A stretch of DNA of 64,000 nucleotides from Onthophagus taurus (taxonomy: Eukaryota > Arthropoda > Insecta > Coleoptera > Scarabaeidae), in NCBI RefSeq assembly GCF_036711975.1, contig NC_091976.1:27652001-27716000 (forward strand). The letters are read 5' to 3'. Every line of letters begins with the position of its first letter. Position 1 is the stretch's first letter. Both the position numbers and the translations under genes were made by a program. The notes under the pieces were generated by a model. The model was given only the letters and a program-made list of their open reading frames with translations, did not search any database and was not told the DNA's origin. Of the stretch, positions 54,501 through 64,000 are shown piece after piece.

Positions 54501-57500
54501 AGAGGACGCACAACGACACATGAGAGTCAGAATCTGGAAGAAAGTAGCTCATGATCGGCAGTGTTGGTGGCAGATAATAAAGGAGACCAAGGCTCAATTT
54601 GGGTTGTAGCGCCATTGGAGGAAGAGATTGATGTTACCCGACCTGTGGAATGATAAGCAATCATTCTTGTATCAACAGATAAATCATTTGATGCGATCAT
54701 TGCCCTGCGAGAGTCTATATTTGTTCAATGCACTATAATACCAAACTAATACTTCAAATTTGTTTTGAAATATATTTTAATCAATAATAGTTTTTATTAT
54801 TGTCGATGAAACAAAGATGTTTTTCTCGTATATTATTGCCTGTGTAACAACTACAATATTTTTTGTCATGATAAATGTTTTTCCTATCTCTTCTTCTTAT
54901 CAAAAGCTATATGACTTGTTACGACACTTCGTCATTCTTGGTACTGTTTATCCTGCAATACTGAGGTTCATCTGTCTTTTAATAGCTTTGAAGGTGTTCC
55001 TATCAATCTTTTTGTGAATGTTTTGCCATCTCTTGTACATTTTGACACGCACGACTATACAGTGTTCGCCAAAAAGTCTGCGACACCCGGTTTATTTCTG
55101 TTCCATTGCATCAACGATCCTGAAATTAAGCTTCTATGGGAGGCTCATACCGATCTTTCGATCTAAAGTATTTTCAAGATGGTGGCCACTTCCGGTCCCC
55201 CGGAAGTAGACCTCAACTTCGTTATTTTAAATGAAATGCCATAGTTTTGATTGCATGTTTTAATTGTATGCGAAAAAATATATTGACTTTGATAAATGTT
55301 ACTGGTACTTAGCATTTTTCGTTTTCGAGTTATTTTGATATTAAGTTTTTGTTTGGTAAATTTAACCATGCTTTTAAAACTCCATATCTCAGCCAATATT
55401 TATTCAAGAAAGCTCTAACTTGGTACGATTACTCTTCAGATGATATCAAATAGATTATCATTTGCTGTATCAGAGTATCTTATACAGGATGGTCAAAAAT
55501 TCTCCATATTCAATGGCCAGAAAGCTGAAAATTTTAAAAAGAACGCCCCATATTTTTTTAACCTACCAGAGAGAGAATTAAATTTTTATCCAAACCTAAT
55601 TTTTGTTTTCATTGTTTCATTTATTTGATCTGGTGTTTGTTATTTTTGGTAAATAAAAGATAGTAAACTAGATTTTCAACCAAAGTTAATTGTAAAAATA
55701 AATTAAACGAAAAACTTTCAAAATATCATGGCCTAATAAAAACATAACCGGTTAGCTAATAAAATTATAATTGGTGAGCTAATAAAACATGGAGCATACC
55801 ATTTAAAATTTTCGACTTTCTTGCCATTGAATGCGGAAAAAAGTTAATTCACTTTTTGACCAGCCTGTATAAAATACTGTGATATAGCAAATGGCAATCT
55901 ATTTGACAGCATTTGAAGAGTAATCGTGCCAATTTAGAGCATTTTTGAATGATCGTTTGCTGAGATATGGAGTTTTAAAGAGCATCGTGAAAATTGCTAA
56001 GAAAAATTTAAAATCAAAATAACTCGAAAACGAAAAACGCTAGGTACCTGACTTTTTGACGGACACTATATATTGATATATGTTCATTCCATTCTTGTCG
56101 TCTCTGCCGAAACCATCTGACAATGTCCGCGGTGTTCCATTTTTTTCTGATGTCAGTGTTTCTCTTACGATCTATTAGAGTATATCCAGAGTATGTTGCA
56201 TTTTTCTTAGGTTTGTTATATATTAGTTTAACAGAGATGGAAGGCTTGGAGAAGATTCCTTGACGCTTCGTCATTCCTGGTTCTGCTTCTCCTGTGATAC
56301 TGAGGTTCAGACGTCTTTTCATAGCTTTGAAGGTGTTCTTGTCAATCTTTTTGTGTATGTTCTGCCATCTCTTGTATATTTTGACAGGCACGATTAATCC
56401 ATTCTTGATAGACGTTCATTCTATTCTCGCCGTCCCTGCCGGAACCATCTGACGATGTCCGGGGTGTTACATTTTTCTCTGATTTCTGTGTTTCTCTTAC
56501 GATCCATTAGAGTTGGAAGGCTTGGAGAAAATTTTAAACATTTATTTCGTCTGCATCTGATTCACTTTCTGTAAATTCTAATCTTCATTAAAAGCTTCAG
56601 CAAAAGACTTTAAATTAAAAGACTGATAGATGCATAATCAGCTTGTAGTTGTTGCACCTATCAAAACTAGTAGTATTAAAAACATTATCTCTGACATATA
56701 GGCTGTACTTATTGTAAATTTCTACAATTCATTACAATTAGAATCAGAGGACGTTTTTATCTATTTATAGCATAAAAATATGTTATAAAAATTTTTAAAT
56801 TTCAGTAAATCTTTATTTAGTAAGACAATAGACAAGGGGAGAAAAATTTAGAGAAAAGGTCGCGTGCTTTCCCCCTATTTTCTATTCAAACATGAATAGA
56901 ACAATTTATTATATTTAGGGCTTAGCCCAGTTTGTTCGATACTTTAACGGTAAAGCAATTTTCCTAATTTTTCGGTCCACTGATATTTACCGGTCTGATC
57001 GTGAGCTTTTCTAGCGATACAGTTTATAATTACGAGTAACCACGTACTCGTTTTAGTTGCACAATGGATAAATCTTTCGTTCAACTCTTGCAGAACGCTC
57101 TTTCTTTTAAATCTTATTTCATTTCTTTAATTAGCAACAATTCAACGAATTATTGTTACATGTGAATCGGAAACTAGTTTCTTTTTTTTTGGGCGAGAGA
57201 AACTTGACACACTTTTTATTATGTAAGAGGTGTTTTTATCGATAAAATATTATTTATCAATTACTTAATCAATAAATGAATTTAAAAAAAAACACCCTGA
57301 GGATGATATTATTTAATAAGTACAAAATCGGGTCAATAATACGCGTTTCGTTTTCATTTCACTTTCATTCGCATCCAGGAGTGTTTAATATTATCGGGTA
57401 TTGAGTGACCTCCCGAAAAAACAGTGAAAGTGGCCGGTGAACTTTGTCGGGCGGCCGATTTGACATTGAAAATCCCCACCTTGGGGGGCTTGTTAAACGG

Positions 57501-60500
57501 CGATTCAACAACGATCGCGGGGCACGTTGTGACTTAAAAACTACAAACGCCGGCACCGTTCCGTTAAATGCACGTATTCAATTTCAGAGTCCGCGCGTTT
57601 TCAGGCTCTTCAGATTGAGCTTGTATCACATTAAAAAAAATTTTTTGAAATGAAGCTTAGTGATGTGTTGGGTGGTTTTTTGAATTAAAATAAATAAAGT
57701 GATTATTAAAATCTAATTAATTTCTTAATCGATTAAGTTAGTTGGGATGGTTTGGAAAATTTTAATTGGATTTGAGGTATGTTATTAGAATTTTAATAAT
57801 GTGTAAAAAAACTTCAATGACTTCAACTATGACTACTTAAGCTTAGTTTTAGAACAAGGTAGTTAATCTTCAATGCTGAAGGATTTAAAATACTTACCCA
57901 TAAATAGAAACATCTATGAGTTATATGAAGGACGTTAAATTAAATTGTTTCTTTACAATTTTATGTATTTACAACTGTGAGGGAATATTTGTCATGCTCT
58001 TGACAAAAAAAAACACTTATTAATTAAAATAAAATTCATTGCATAACGTATAAATGCAGAGACACATTAATATTCTTGAGTATGCGGAAAGGCACTTGTG
58101 TGGTACATAAATTAAACAAATTATATAACCGATTAGTAGGATTTTACGTCGTCCGTTTTACTCTCCGTTAATAATAAATGAAAACGATTAAAACATTTCC
58201 CGTAAACAACGAACCGGGGGCATGAATAAAGAATAAAGTCGTCCTTGTGCCTCAAATATGTCATTATTTATGCATTTCACACTTCACTGTCGCTTGTACG
58301 TCCGTTTTTATATAAAAAAGGCTGCGTACTTGGAGAAAATTGAAATGGCATAGAAAGGTTGGGTTCTTTAAGAAATATTGAATGGGCGGGTTAAAATTTC
58401 AAGGGCTTCATAACGGAATTAATAACGGATTTAAAATGTATTAATGAATTGATAAAAAGGTTTTAGAAATAAAATTAATGAAATAATTTTGAGATAAACT
58501 TGATTATATAATTATAAAGAGAAACCTAAACTTATATAAGCAATGTAACCTTCTTTAACACCAGGAAACGGATAGAAAGATCTCATTATAGTTATCTATT
58601 CTTTTTTTGAATTAACTTAAAGCTTAAAACATTTCTTCAATATAAAATTTTAATCATATTTAGTGCCCAACACGTGCGTACTAAAAAAAATGTCCACCTA
58701 CGCACGTGGACACGTACTCTCGTTATCATACGAATAACAATGACGTATGTAGTTTTTTTTGGTTTGCTTTCTCCGAAAGGTCATTTCAACATTAAGGTTC
58801 TTTATGATGCACCGAAACGCTCCGTGGGTTTCTGTCCCAATTTCGAACCCTACATTCAATAAGAACCGTGTTAATATGTACGACAATCACCGATTTGTAA
58901 ATAAATCGCGTTGCTTAAAAGGTTACGTAAAGTTGATTTACCAATTACTCAATCGATATGATTTTAATTAAATCTGAAATAAATTTAACTTTCAGTTTTA
59001 AATTAGGGTTGGGTTTTTTTTAATAAAAATCTTAATTGTTGTGTAAAAATTGTATATTAATCTTCTTTTAGTTCCTTTTATATTTAATTTTATGGGTTGA
59101 AACTGCTGTTGTACCACCACCATGGGCAGATCCAACGATTAACCCTTGCGCAGCGTTACCTCGAGGTTGGCAACTGCTCTATTGGCCACCCGATGGCAAG
59201 TGCTATAAAATTTTCCAGGTGAGTCAATTCTGACTACTTTTACTTTAACATTTATAACAGCAGACGGCAAACGCGTGGGTTGAGGTTAAACAACACCATT
59301 GAAGGAAGAGACATTCGTTTCCTTTGTCGTAAAGAATAAGCAAATCATAAATTTAAAATTCAATGAGGCTTAACAACAAAGATGAGAACTGTGCAAAAGA
59401 AAAACAAAGTGCACGGAAGCAAAACAATTTTAATTAGTTAAATAAACGATTTTATTTATTTTATTTAGATGGGTTATCCTTGTCCATCTGACATGGAATT
59501 AAGTCCAACGCCGAACGTGGCTGGAAAACGAGAATTTGCCGCAGAATGTCGATGCCCTCCGAAAACGGCTCAATCAGACGAGGATGGAAGTTGTTACGAG
59601 CTTTTCACAGCAGGAAATTGTCAACGAGGATATTATTTCGCTCCGGACACAAAGGCGAGAAATGACGGCAACGTGTAAGTAAATGAGGGTAATGTTACAT
59701 CAACACTTCACCTCGGATCACAACTATAATTTCGTTTTTAATTGGATCGAGATCGAAATGTAGGTGCGGGTTTCACAATTACAATGCTCTGCGCTGTAAA
59801 GTCTCATTAGAAATAAGATTGCAATACTAATACGTCTTAAAAAGAATTTTTAAAAGCATTATAAAAAATCAACGAGGAAAAGTTCACTAATTAAACCGGA
59901 AGAACAAAACCACAAACCAACACGTTAAGTGATAACTTAATTTAGCTTTCTTCTAGATACTTTGAACAAAGATAATAAGTTTTCTCTTCAAACACATCGT
60001 TTGAATGTGTTACATAACAAAATAGAATAGAAATTGTTTAGATGCATCATTATTACATCACCAAATCAATAATTAATTTTTCTATAAACAAAATCAAGGT
60101 CGAAGAGGCGATTTGGTGTTTGCCGAGAAATCCCCAAATGCCAAAATGAAAACGAGATTTACTGGCCGCAAAACGGGATATGTTACGAAAAATTAACGAG
60201 AGGACCATGCCCCAAAGCTCAACTTTTAACGATCGACGCAAAAGGAGTCTCGACATGCCGATGCGGAAAAGACGACGATACTTCGGAGTTTAAATACAAA
60301 GACTCGGGATGCTATCAACATTTCACCAGGGGGCCGTGTAAAGAAAAGGGTCATATCTTTTTACCTGAAGGAACGTGCGGTTGTTACGACGATTTACCGC
60401 ATTATCATGATGTTACGCAACAATGTTTCGAAATCGGTAAGTTACTATCAAAATTAAATCGAAATCAAGACGTTCTAAAATATGTTTAATTCCTTGCGTT

Positions 60501-61771
60501 TTACACCGGTCGAGGTTACTCGAGAAACAATCGTTAGAGATAAATGTCAGTTGAGCGTGTATCTTTCAAGTTCTCTTCGTGGCATCTGCACCTGTGAACT
60601 TCGATTTTTTTTTAATACATCATCACGATGCGAGCGCGGTTTTAATCTCGAGGTAACGCTACTGAATACGGTAGTAAATCTTTCGCGAAGATCTTCCAAG
60701 AGAAAGTTGTTACAACATCACCGGTTTGATTTAGATTGGAAGTAATTTGTAGAAAAGAAAACCATATAATTTAAGGTTAAAAGTAATTGATGTTTCAGAA
60801 TCAATTACAAACTTAATGTGTTTAGATAATGTTTAAAAATACACTTAATTATGTTTTGTTGTAGTTAATTAAAAACATTTTTCAGGCTCCATAGGCCCTT
60901 GTTCAAAAGGCGAACAATACCAATTAGATTCAACAAAACAAAAAGCAACATGCCTCTGCAAAAAAGAATACGTTCGTTACACCCAAAATTCAAGATGTTA
61001 TCGTCCTTACACTCAAGGACCATGTCCATCGGGACAAATGTTAATAAATTCAACAACGTGCGAAATTCAACCTTGCAAAAAAGGCGAACTTTACTTCCCC
61101 GAAGATAAACGTTGTTATCGCATAGGAAGACGCGGTCCGTGCCGTTTAGGGGAAGTTTTAACGTTTGATTTTGAAACGCGACCATCGTTAGATGGAAATT
61201 CTTATAACGGAGTGTGTCAGTGCGCGAGAACGAATACTTGCGATGAAAATGCAATTGAAAAGGACAAATTGGAGTGTGAAAATCATCAAGCGCGGTTTGA
61301 AAACGTTTGTTACAAATTGTACACGCAAGGACCGTGCGTTAAAGGAGCGTGGTTAGCGCCGAAAAGACGCCCTCGTGACGGTTTATGGGGGGATGAAGAT
61401 GAAGAGAATGAAGAAAATACGGGGTTTTGTGAATGTATGCCCGGGTATACCAGCACAATTCGTATGGTTAGAAATAAAATTGTTGTTGACTGTTTATCAC
61501 CGACTGTGATTTTAGCTGATTATTTAAATAAGAATTTTTTATCGTTGAATGATACCGACAATGATGAAGATAGTGCAATAAATTAATTTAAAAAAATTAT
61601 TAATAGTTTAAAAAAATTTGAAGTAATATGTAAATAAAAAATTTTGTACACTTACCTTATGCGATTTTTTAAATCTGATATCGTCGATTCTAAGTTTTCG
61701 ATCTTTTTGCTTTTGCAGCTTAATTCATGTTCAATGGCAACGAGCTTTTCGGTTTTTTCATCCAAAGTGTG
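51514..61771 (-). CDS. Cep135: Cep135/Bld10-like centriolar coiled-coil protein, 3' part
   Basis: Minus-strand exons: 61771-61656 (HTLDEKTEKLVAIEHEL...), 53580-52926, 52874-52672, 52537-52410 and 52327-51514 (stop). The first four join in phase and form a long coiled coil. LALEENRRLQDDL, SVRDLCLKLDKQKDNLMKQLNDKD and LRREVANERFYRAKAEDSKR match the conserved CEP135/TSGA10 C-terminal half. The family organises the centriole cartwheel and binds microtubules. The final exon encodes a Ser/Lys-rich tail ending YEPKKEVLKK. The 52410/52327 junction does not keep phase with the canonical sites I see, so a microexon, a different splice site or a frameshift must lie there. Earlier exons are beyond the right edge. 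An 8-kb intron (53581-61655) contains another gene in antisense. Confidence 0.65.
53581..54169. other. Cep135-like intron, no gene seen
   Basis: AT-rich intronic sequence with no recognised element. Confidence 0.4.
54170..54660 (+). pseudogene. LINE reverse-transcriptase C-terminal relic
   Basis: The plus-strand frames read KSRVYKTIIKPILCYGCET, then IFGPIKENEI, then VTRMPKKALEQQNA, matching the post-RT region of insect LINEs ('YKTLIRPVL.YG.E.W', 'GPIKENG.WRRR', 'ARMP..R.PKK'). Several stops and frameshifts. Confidence 0.65.
54890..56520 (-). pseudogene. LINE fragments, duplicated and split by a MITE
   Basis: Minus-strand frames near 56014-56391 read MPVKIYKRWQNIHKKIDKNTFKAMKRRLN and VRWFRQRRQEWNEHIS, a LINE C-terminal stretch ('I..RR..W..H..R'). 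The plus-strand DNA 54910-55058 is a second, related copy of 56250-56390 ('atagctttgaaggtgttc..tcaatctttttgtg'). The copy beginning at 54910 resumes after 56070, so the MITE at 55060-56068 split it. Confidence 0.55.
55060..56068. mobile_element. TA-flanked MITE, ~1.0 kb, inserted in the LINE relic
   Basis: The left end CAGTGTTCGCCAAAAAGTC pairs with the inverted right end TAGTGTCCGTCAAAAAGTC, flanked by TA on each side. Inner segments are also inverted, for example 'ttcgttttcgagttattttgat' near 55317 against 'atcaaaataactcgaaaacgaa' near 56013. No transposase. Continuity of the LINE on both sides supports the boundaries. Confidence 0.75.
56521..59071. other. Upstream of the cysteine-rich gene; includes a GC-richer island
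   Basis: No convincing coding exon was identified. 57360-57620 is clearly richer in GC than its surroundings and could be a promoter or non-coding first exon of the gene beginning before 59072. A mirrored E-box pair lies at 58671-58708. The missing initiator exon of the cysteine-rich gene should lie in this interval. Confidence 0.4.
58671..58708. promoter_or_regulatory. Inverted pair of CACGTG E-boxes
   Basis: CACGTGCGTA at 58671-58680 is perfectly inverted as TACGCACGTG at 58699-58708 with an 18-base spacer. A further ACACGTAC lies just downstream. The palindromic CACGTG core is bound by bHLH factors such as Myc/Max or Clock/Cycle. The site is about 400 bp upstream of the first recognised exon of the cysteine-rich gene. 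Function is inferred. Confidence 0.4.
59072..61586 (+). CDS. Secreted cysteine-rich repeat protein (DUF4789-like), 5' exon missing
   Basis: Four in-phase exons: 59072-59218, 59469-59674, 60099-60436 and 60886-61586 (stop). The first begins FLLYLILWVETAVV, the hydrophobic core and cleavage region of a signal peptide, so an upstream exon must carry the Met. The protein is a tandem series of short cysteine modules with the recurring pattern 'C.. .GPC..G......... C.C......... .CY....GPC', for example SCYELFTAGNCQRGYYF, CYEKLTRGPCPKAQL, CYQHFTRGPCKEKGH, CYRPYTQGPCPSGQM, CYRIGRRGPCRLGEV and CYKLYTQGPCVKGAW. This matches the arthropod DUF4789 family, extracellular proteins of unknown function. It lies wholly inside, and antisense to, an 8-kb intron of the Cep135-like gene. 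Confidence 0.85.
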
Positions 61772-64000
61772 CTAAAAAATAATTTCTATTTACAATGAGA
61801 CTACTACATTGAAGAAAATAAAATCAAGAAAAGCCCAAAAACTTTATAATAAATGCTAAAAGTTGTGGAAGGATGTTATTAGACATCCCTAATAATTGTG
61901 CTTGCATCAATTAATTTTCGGGCATGTTTATACAGTGTTTAATTTTAGTTGTCACAACAGATATTTAGACTATTGTTAGAAATATGATAAATTATTATCG
62001 AAGGAAAGTTGCTCCACACTTAATGTTCATTTATCTGCAAAATTTAAAAAACAATTCAAAGAAGAAAACGAGAATATTTTGCAAACAACGGATATCATAT
62101 TGAACAAACAGTTTAGATATTATAATCAGAAATTTTAATTTAGTCTACTTATTCTATTTATTGTAAATAGATTGTTTATAGCAGCATACTAATATTTTTA
62201 AAGTTTTAACAAAAACTGTATTCTGCATCATGAACAGTTGATATCCAAAAATATAAACAAGGAATTAATAGCGCAGTTCCGACTAGAGTTTTCGCTTTAT
62301 TATATATTACACATATACGCTGGCTTTTGAGAGAGTGAAAGTACTGAAAACATTTTTTGACTTAAAAACCGAAATAGAAATACTCTTAAATGACCAAAAT
62401 TCACCACTGCAAAACACTTCAAAAACAACGAATGGCTTGCAAAGGTTGCTTATCTAGCGGATATTTTTGATTAGTAATAAATTAACATTATCAATGCAAG
62501 GGCGCATGACCAACCTATTCACGTGCAACAACAAAGTTGAAGCTTTTACAAAAAAATTGATATTTGGAGAGGTCGAATAGATAGGGGAGAATTTGATATG
62601 TTATCTTGTACAGGGTGGGCAAATTTGGGTGTTATTATAGACTATCTCATAAACTTTAAGAGATACGAAAAAAGTAGGTGCCATGTCCCGGCCTCTTTTT
62701 TCGAGACTAACCCAATCCTGCAAACACCAAACCTCTATCTTCTTTTGTTTTTAAGTTCTAGCCAAAAAGTCAAATTTTGGTGATTTCAAAAAATGTTCAT
62801 ATTTCGTTTATTTTTGAAATTAGAGAAATGTGGTGGATACGTTCTTAAGATACTTTTTTAAGTAGAATATATTGCCGTTGAAAAATTTTAAAAATTCTTG
62901 ACGATTTTTGAGATAGAACACAAAGTTGTATTTTTTTAAATACAAACTATAGTTGATTATGATGTTACTGAAAAGAGCATATTTTTATCTTTCCAATGAG
63001 GTATCGCATGTATGGTGTATTTGTGGAAAATAAGCGTTAATTTTCAATTCTAAAATATTAAAGATTAAAGGCTAAATATCCACATATGTGCATTTTTCAA
63101 AAAAACCCTAATTATCTCCCAAACTATTAATGTTAGGTATGGGACATATGGGATATAAAAGATGTAGAACGAAACACCGAAGACGACTAAGTAATAAAAT
63201 ATTGAGGGTGCCATTTAAAAAAATTAAGTTATGGTACTTCCAAATTTCGAAAAGTTAACTTGCCATAGTAAAGTGTCCAAACGTTCTAGACAGCCGTTCT
63301 CGGCACCAAAACATACTCCATAATGTTGCTTAAGCATGTTCTCAATCCTAAATTGATATCCCAAAAATCGAGTGTTCTCTGATTTTTTGAACAAATATCT
63401 GTTGGAGCAGATTTTTCTAGAAAAATTCGAATAACTCGAGAACGGCCGAATCAAATTGCAAAAAGTAAAGTAATTTATAAACCTTGAAAACAGACAAATT
63501 CAAATATGTAAAAATATACAGGGTGTTACATTTAAAAAAATAAAGTAGGTGGCGACTTCCGGTATAACCGGAAGTGCTAGAAATCTGAAAATATTTTGGT
63601 CAAAGAGAACGCAATTGATAATACTTAAGTCTGAATTTTCAAATTTTTATTTTGGCCAGAAACATCTAATGATATTGATATGTACAAAAACAGTCTTGAA
63701 GGCATTGATGCCACAATGAGAATAGTATTAAATTAGTCGATTGAATAGATAAACTGGTGAAGGAGATGTAGCAGCATAAAAATCACTGATATTAGAAGAA
63801 ATGCTCTTCACATCTTATAGTGAATAATACAGTTAAGACTAAAAATATATATTTATTTGAGAAAATCTATGCCGCAACTGTGTTTAATTTTCTATATTAG
63901 TAATTATCCCCTCTTTTAATTTATTATGGGTCACATTAAGATTTTATTAATATTTATAACATTATAAAATTGGACACTTTAAAAATTTTTTGTGCTGTAT
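61772..64000. other. Intron or intergenic DNA with MITE-like debris, no gene seen
   Basis: Presumed further intron of the Cep135-like gene. 'tacagggtgggcaaatttggg' at about 62609 and 'tacagggtgttacatttaaa' at about 63519 resemble ends of TA-flanked insect mariner-type MITEs, but they are in the same orientation, so two separate or incomplete copies are likely. Small open frames lack any signature. Confidence 0.4.

Noticed and set aside
62598..63454. Small open frames near the right edge
   Set aside because: No family signature, and they lie in MITE-like AT-rich debris.

Overview
This window is AT-rich nuclear DNA from an insect, most likely a beetle. The genes are intron-rich with short GT-AG introns. 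They encode animal proteins: TRPC channels, an ING/PHD protein, RpL10A, a receptor tyrosine phosphatase, a Cep135-type centriole protein and an insect-style cysteine-rich secreted protein. LINE, Tc1/mariner, hAT and piggyBac-like debris fills much of the rest. The beetle assignment is inferred from overall character, not from a diagnostic gene.

Layout. 1-0.33 kb: edge of a 173-bp tandem repeat. 0.87-1.40 kb (-): 5' exons of a TRPC-type channel. 1.7-10.6 kb (+): a second, nearly complete TRPC channel arranged head-to-head with the first. One of its introns holds a 5.45-kb element with terminal inverted repeats (TIRs) made mostly of a 174-bp satellite. 10.6-12.9 kb and 14.9-15.7 kb: two copies of a 390-bp-unit repeat flanking the ING gene (13.67-14.74 kb, +). 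15.9-17.3 kb: hAT transposase relic and a cluster of hairpin palindromes. 18.86-20.16 kb (-): RpL10Ab. 20.6-23.9 kb: another 174-bp satellite. 24.5-25.6 kb (+): an intronless single-pass membrane protein with PPxY motifs. 25.6-27.1 kb: a 175-bp satellite.

29.4-46.9 kb (+): a receptor protein-tyrosine phosphatase with fibronectin III repeats and one catalytic domain. Its introns carry LINE fragments, a TA-flanked element filled with a 363-bp dimeric satellite, a 1.1-kb foldback MITE, a TTAA-flanked piggyBac-like element filled with a 179-bp satellite, a hAT MITE with a perfect 8-bp target duplication, and a Tc1 relic. 47.2-50.0 kb: a mariner relic with a LINE inserted in it. 50.1-51.0 kb (-): a small intact protein carrying only the helix-turn-helix half of a transposase. 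51.5-61.8 kb (-): 3' exons of a Cep135-like gene. An 8-kb intron of that gene contains, in antisense, a cysteine-rich DUF4789-like secreted protein gene (59.1-61.6 kb, +) plus LINE/MITE debris. 61.8-64 kb: no gene seen.

The most unusual theme is structural. Unrelated tandem arrays with near-nucleosomal periods (173, 174, 174, 175, 179 and 2x~182 bp) occur repeatedly in one gene-bearing window. At least three of them lie inside TIR-bounded non-autonomous transposons that appear to belong to different superfamilies, sitting in introns of otherwise intact genes.
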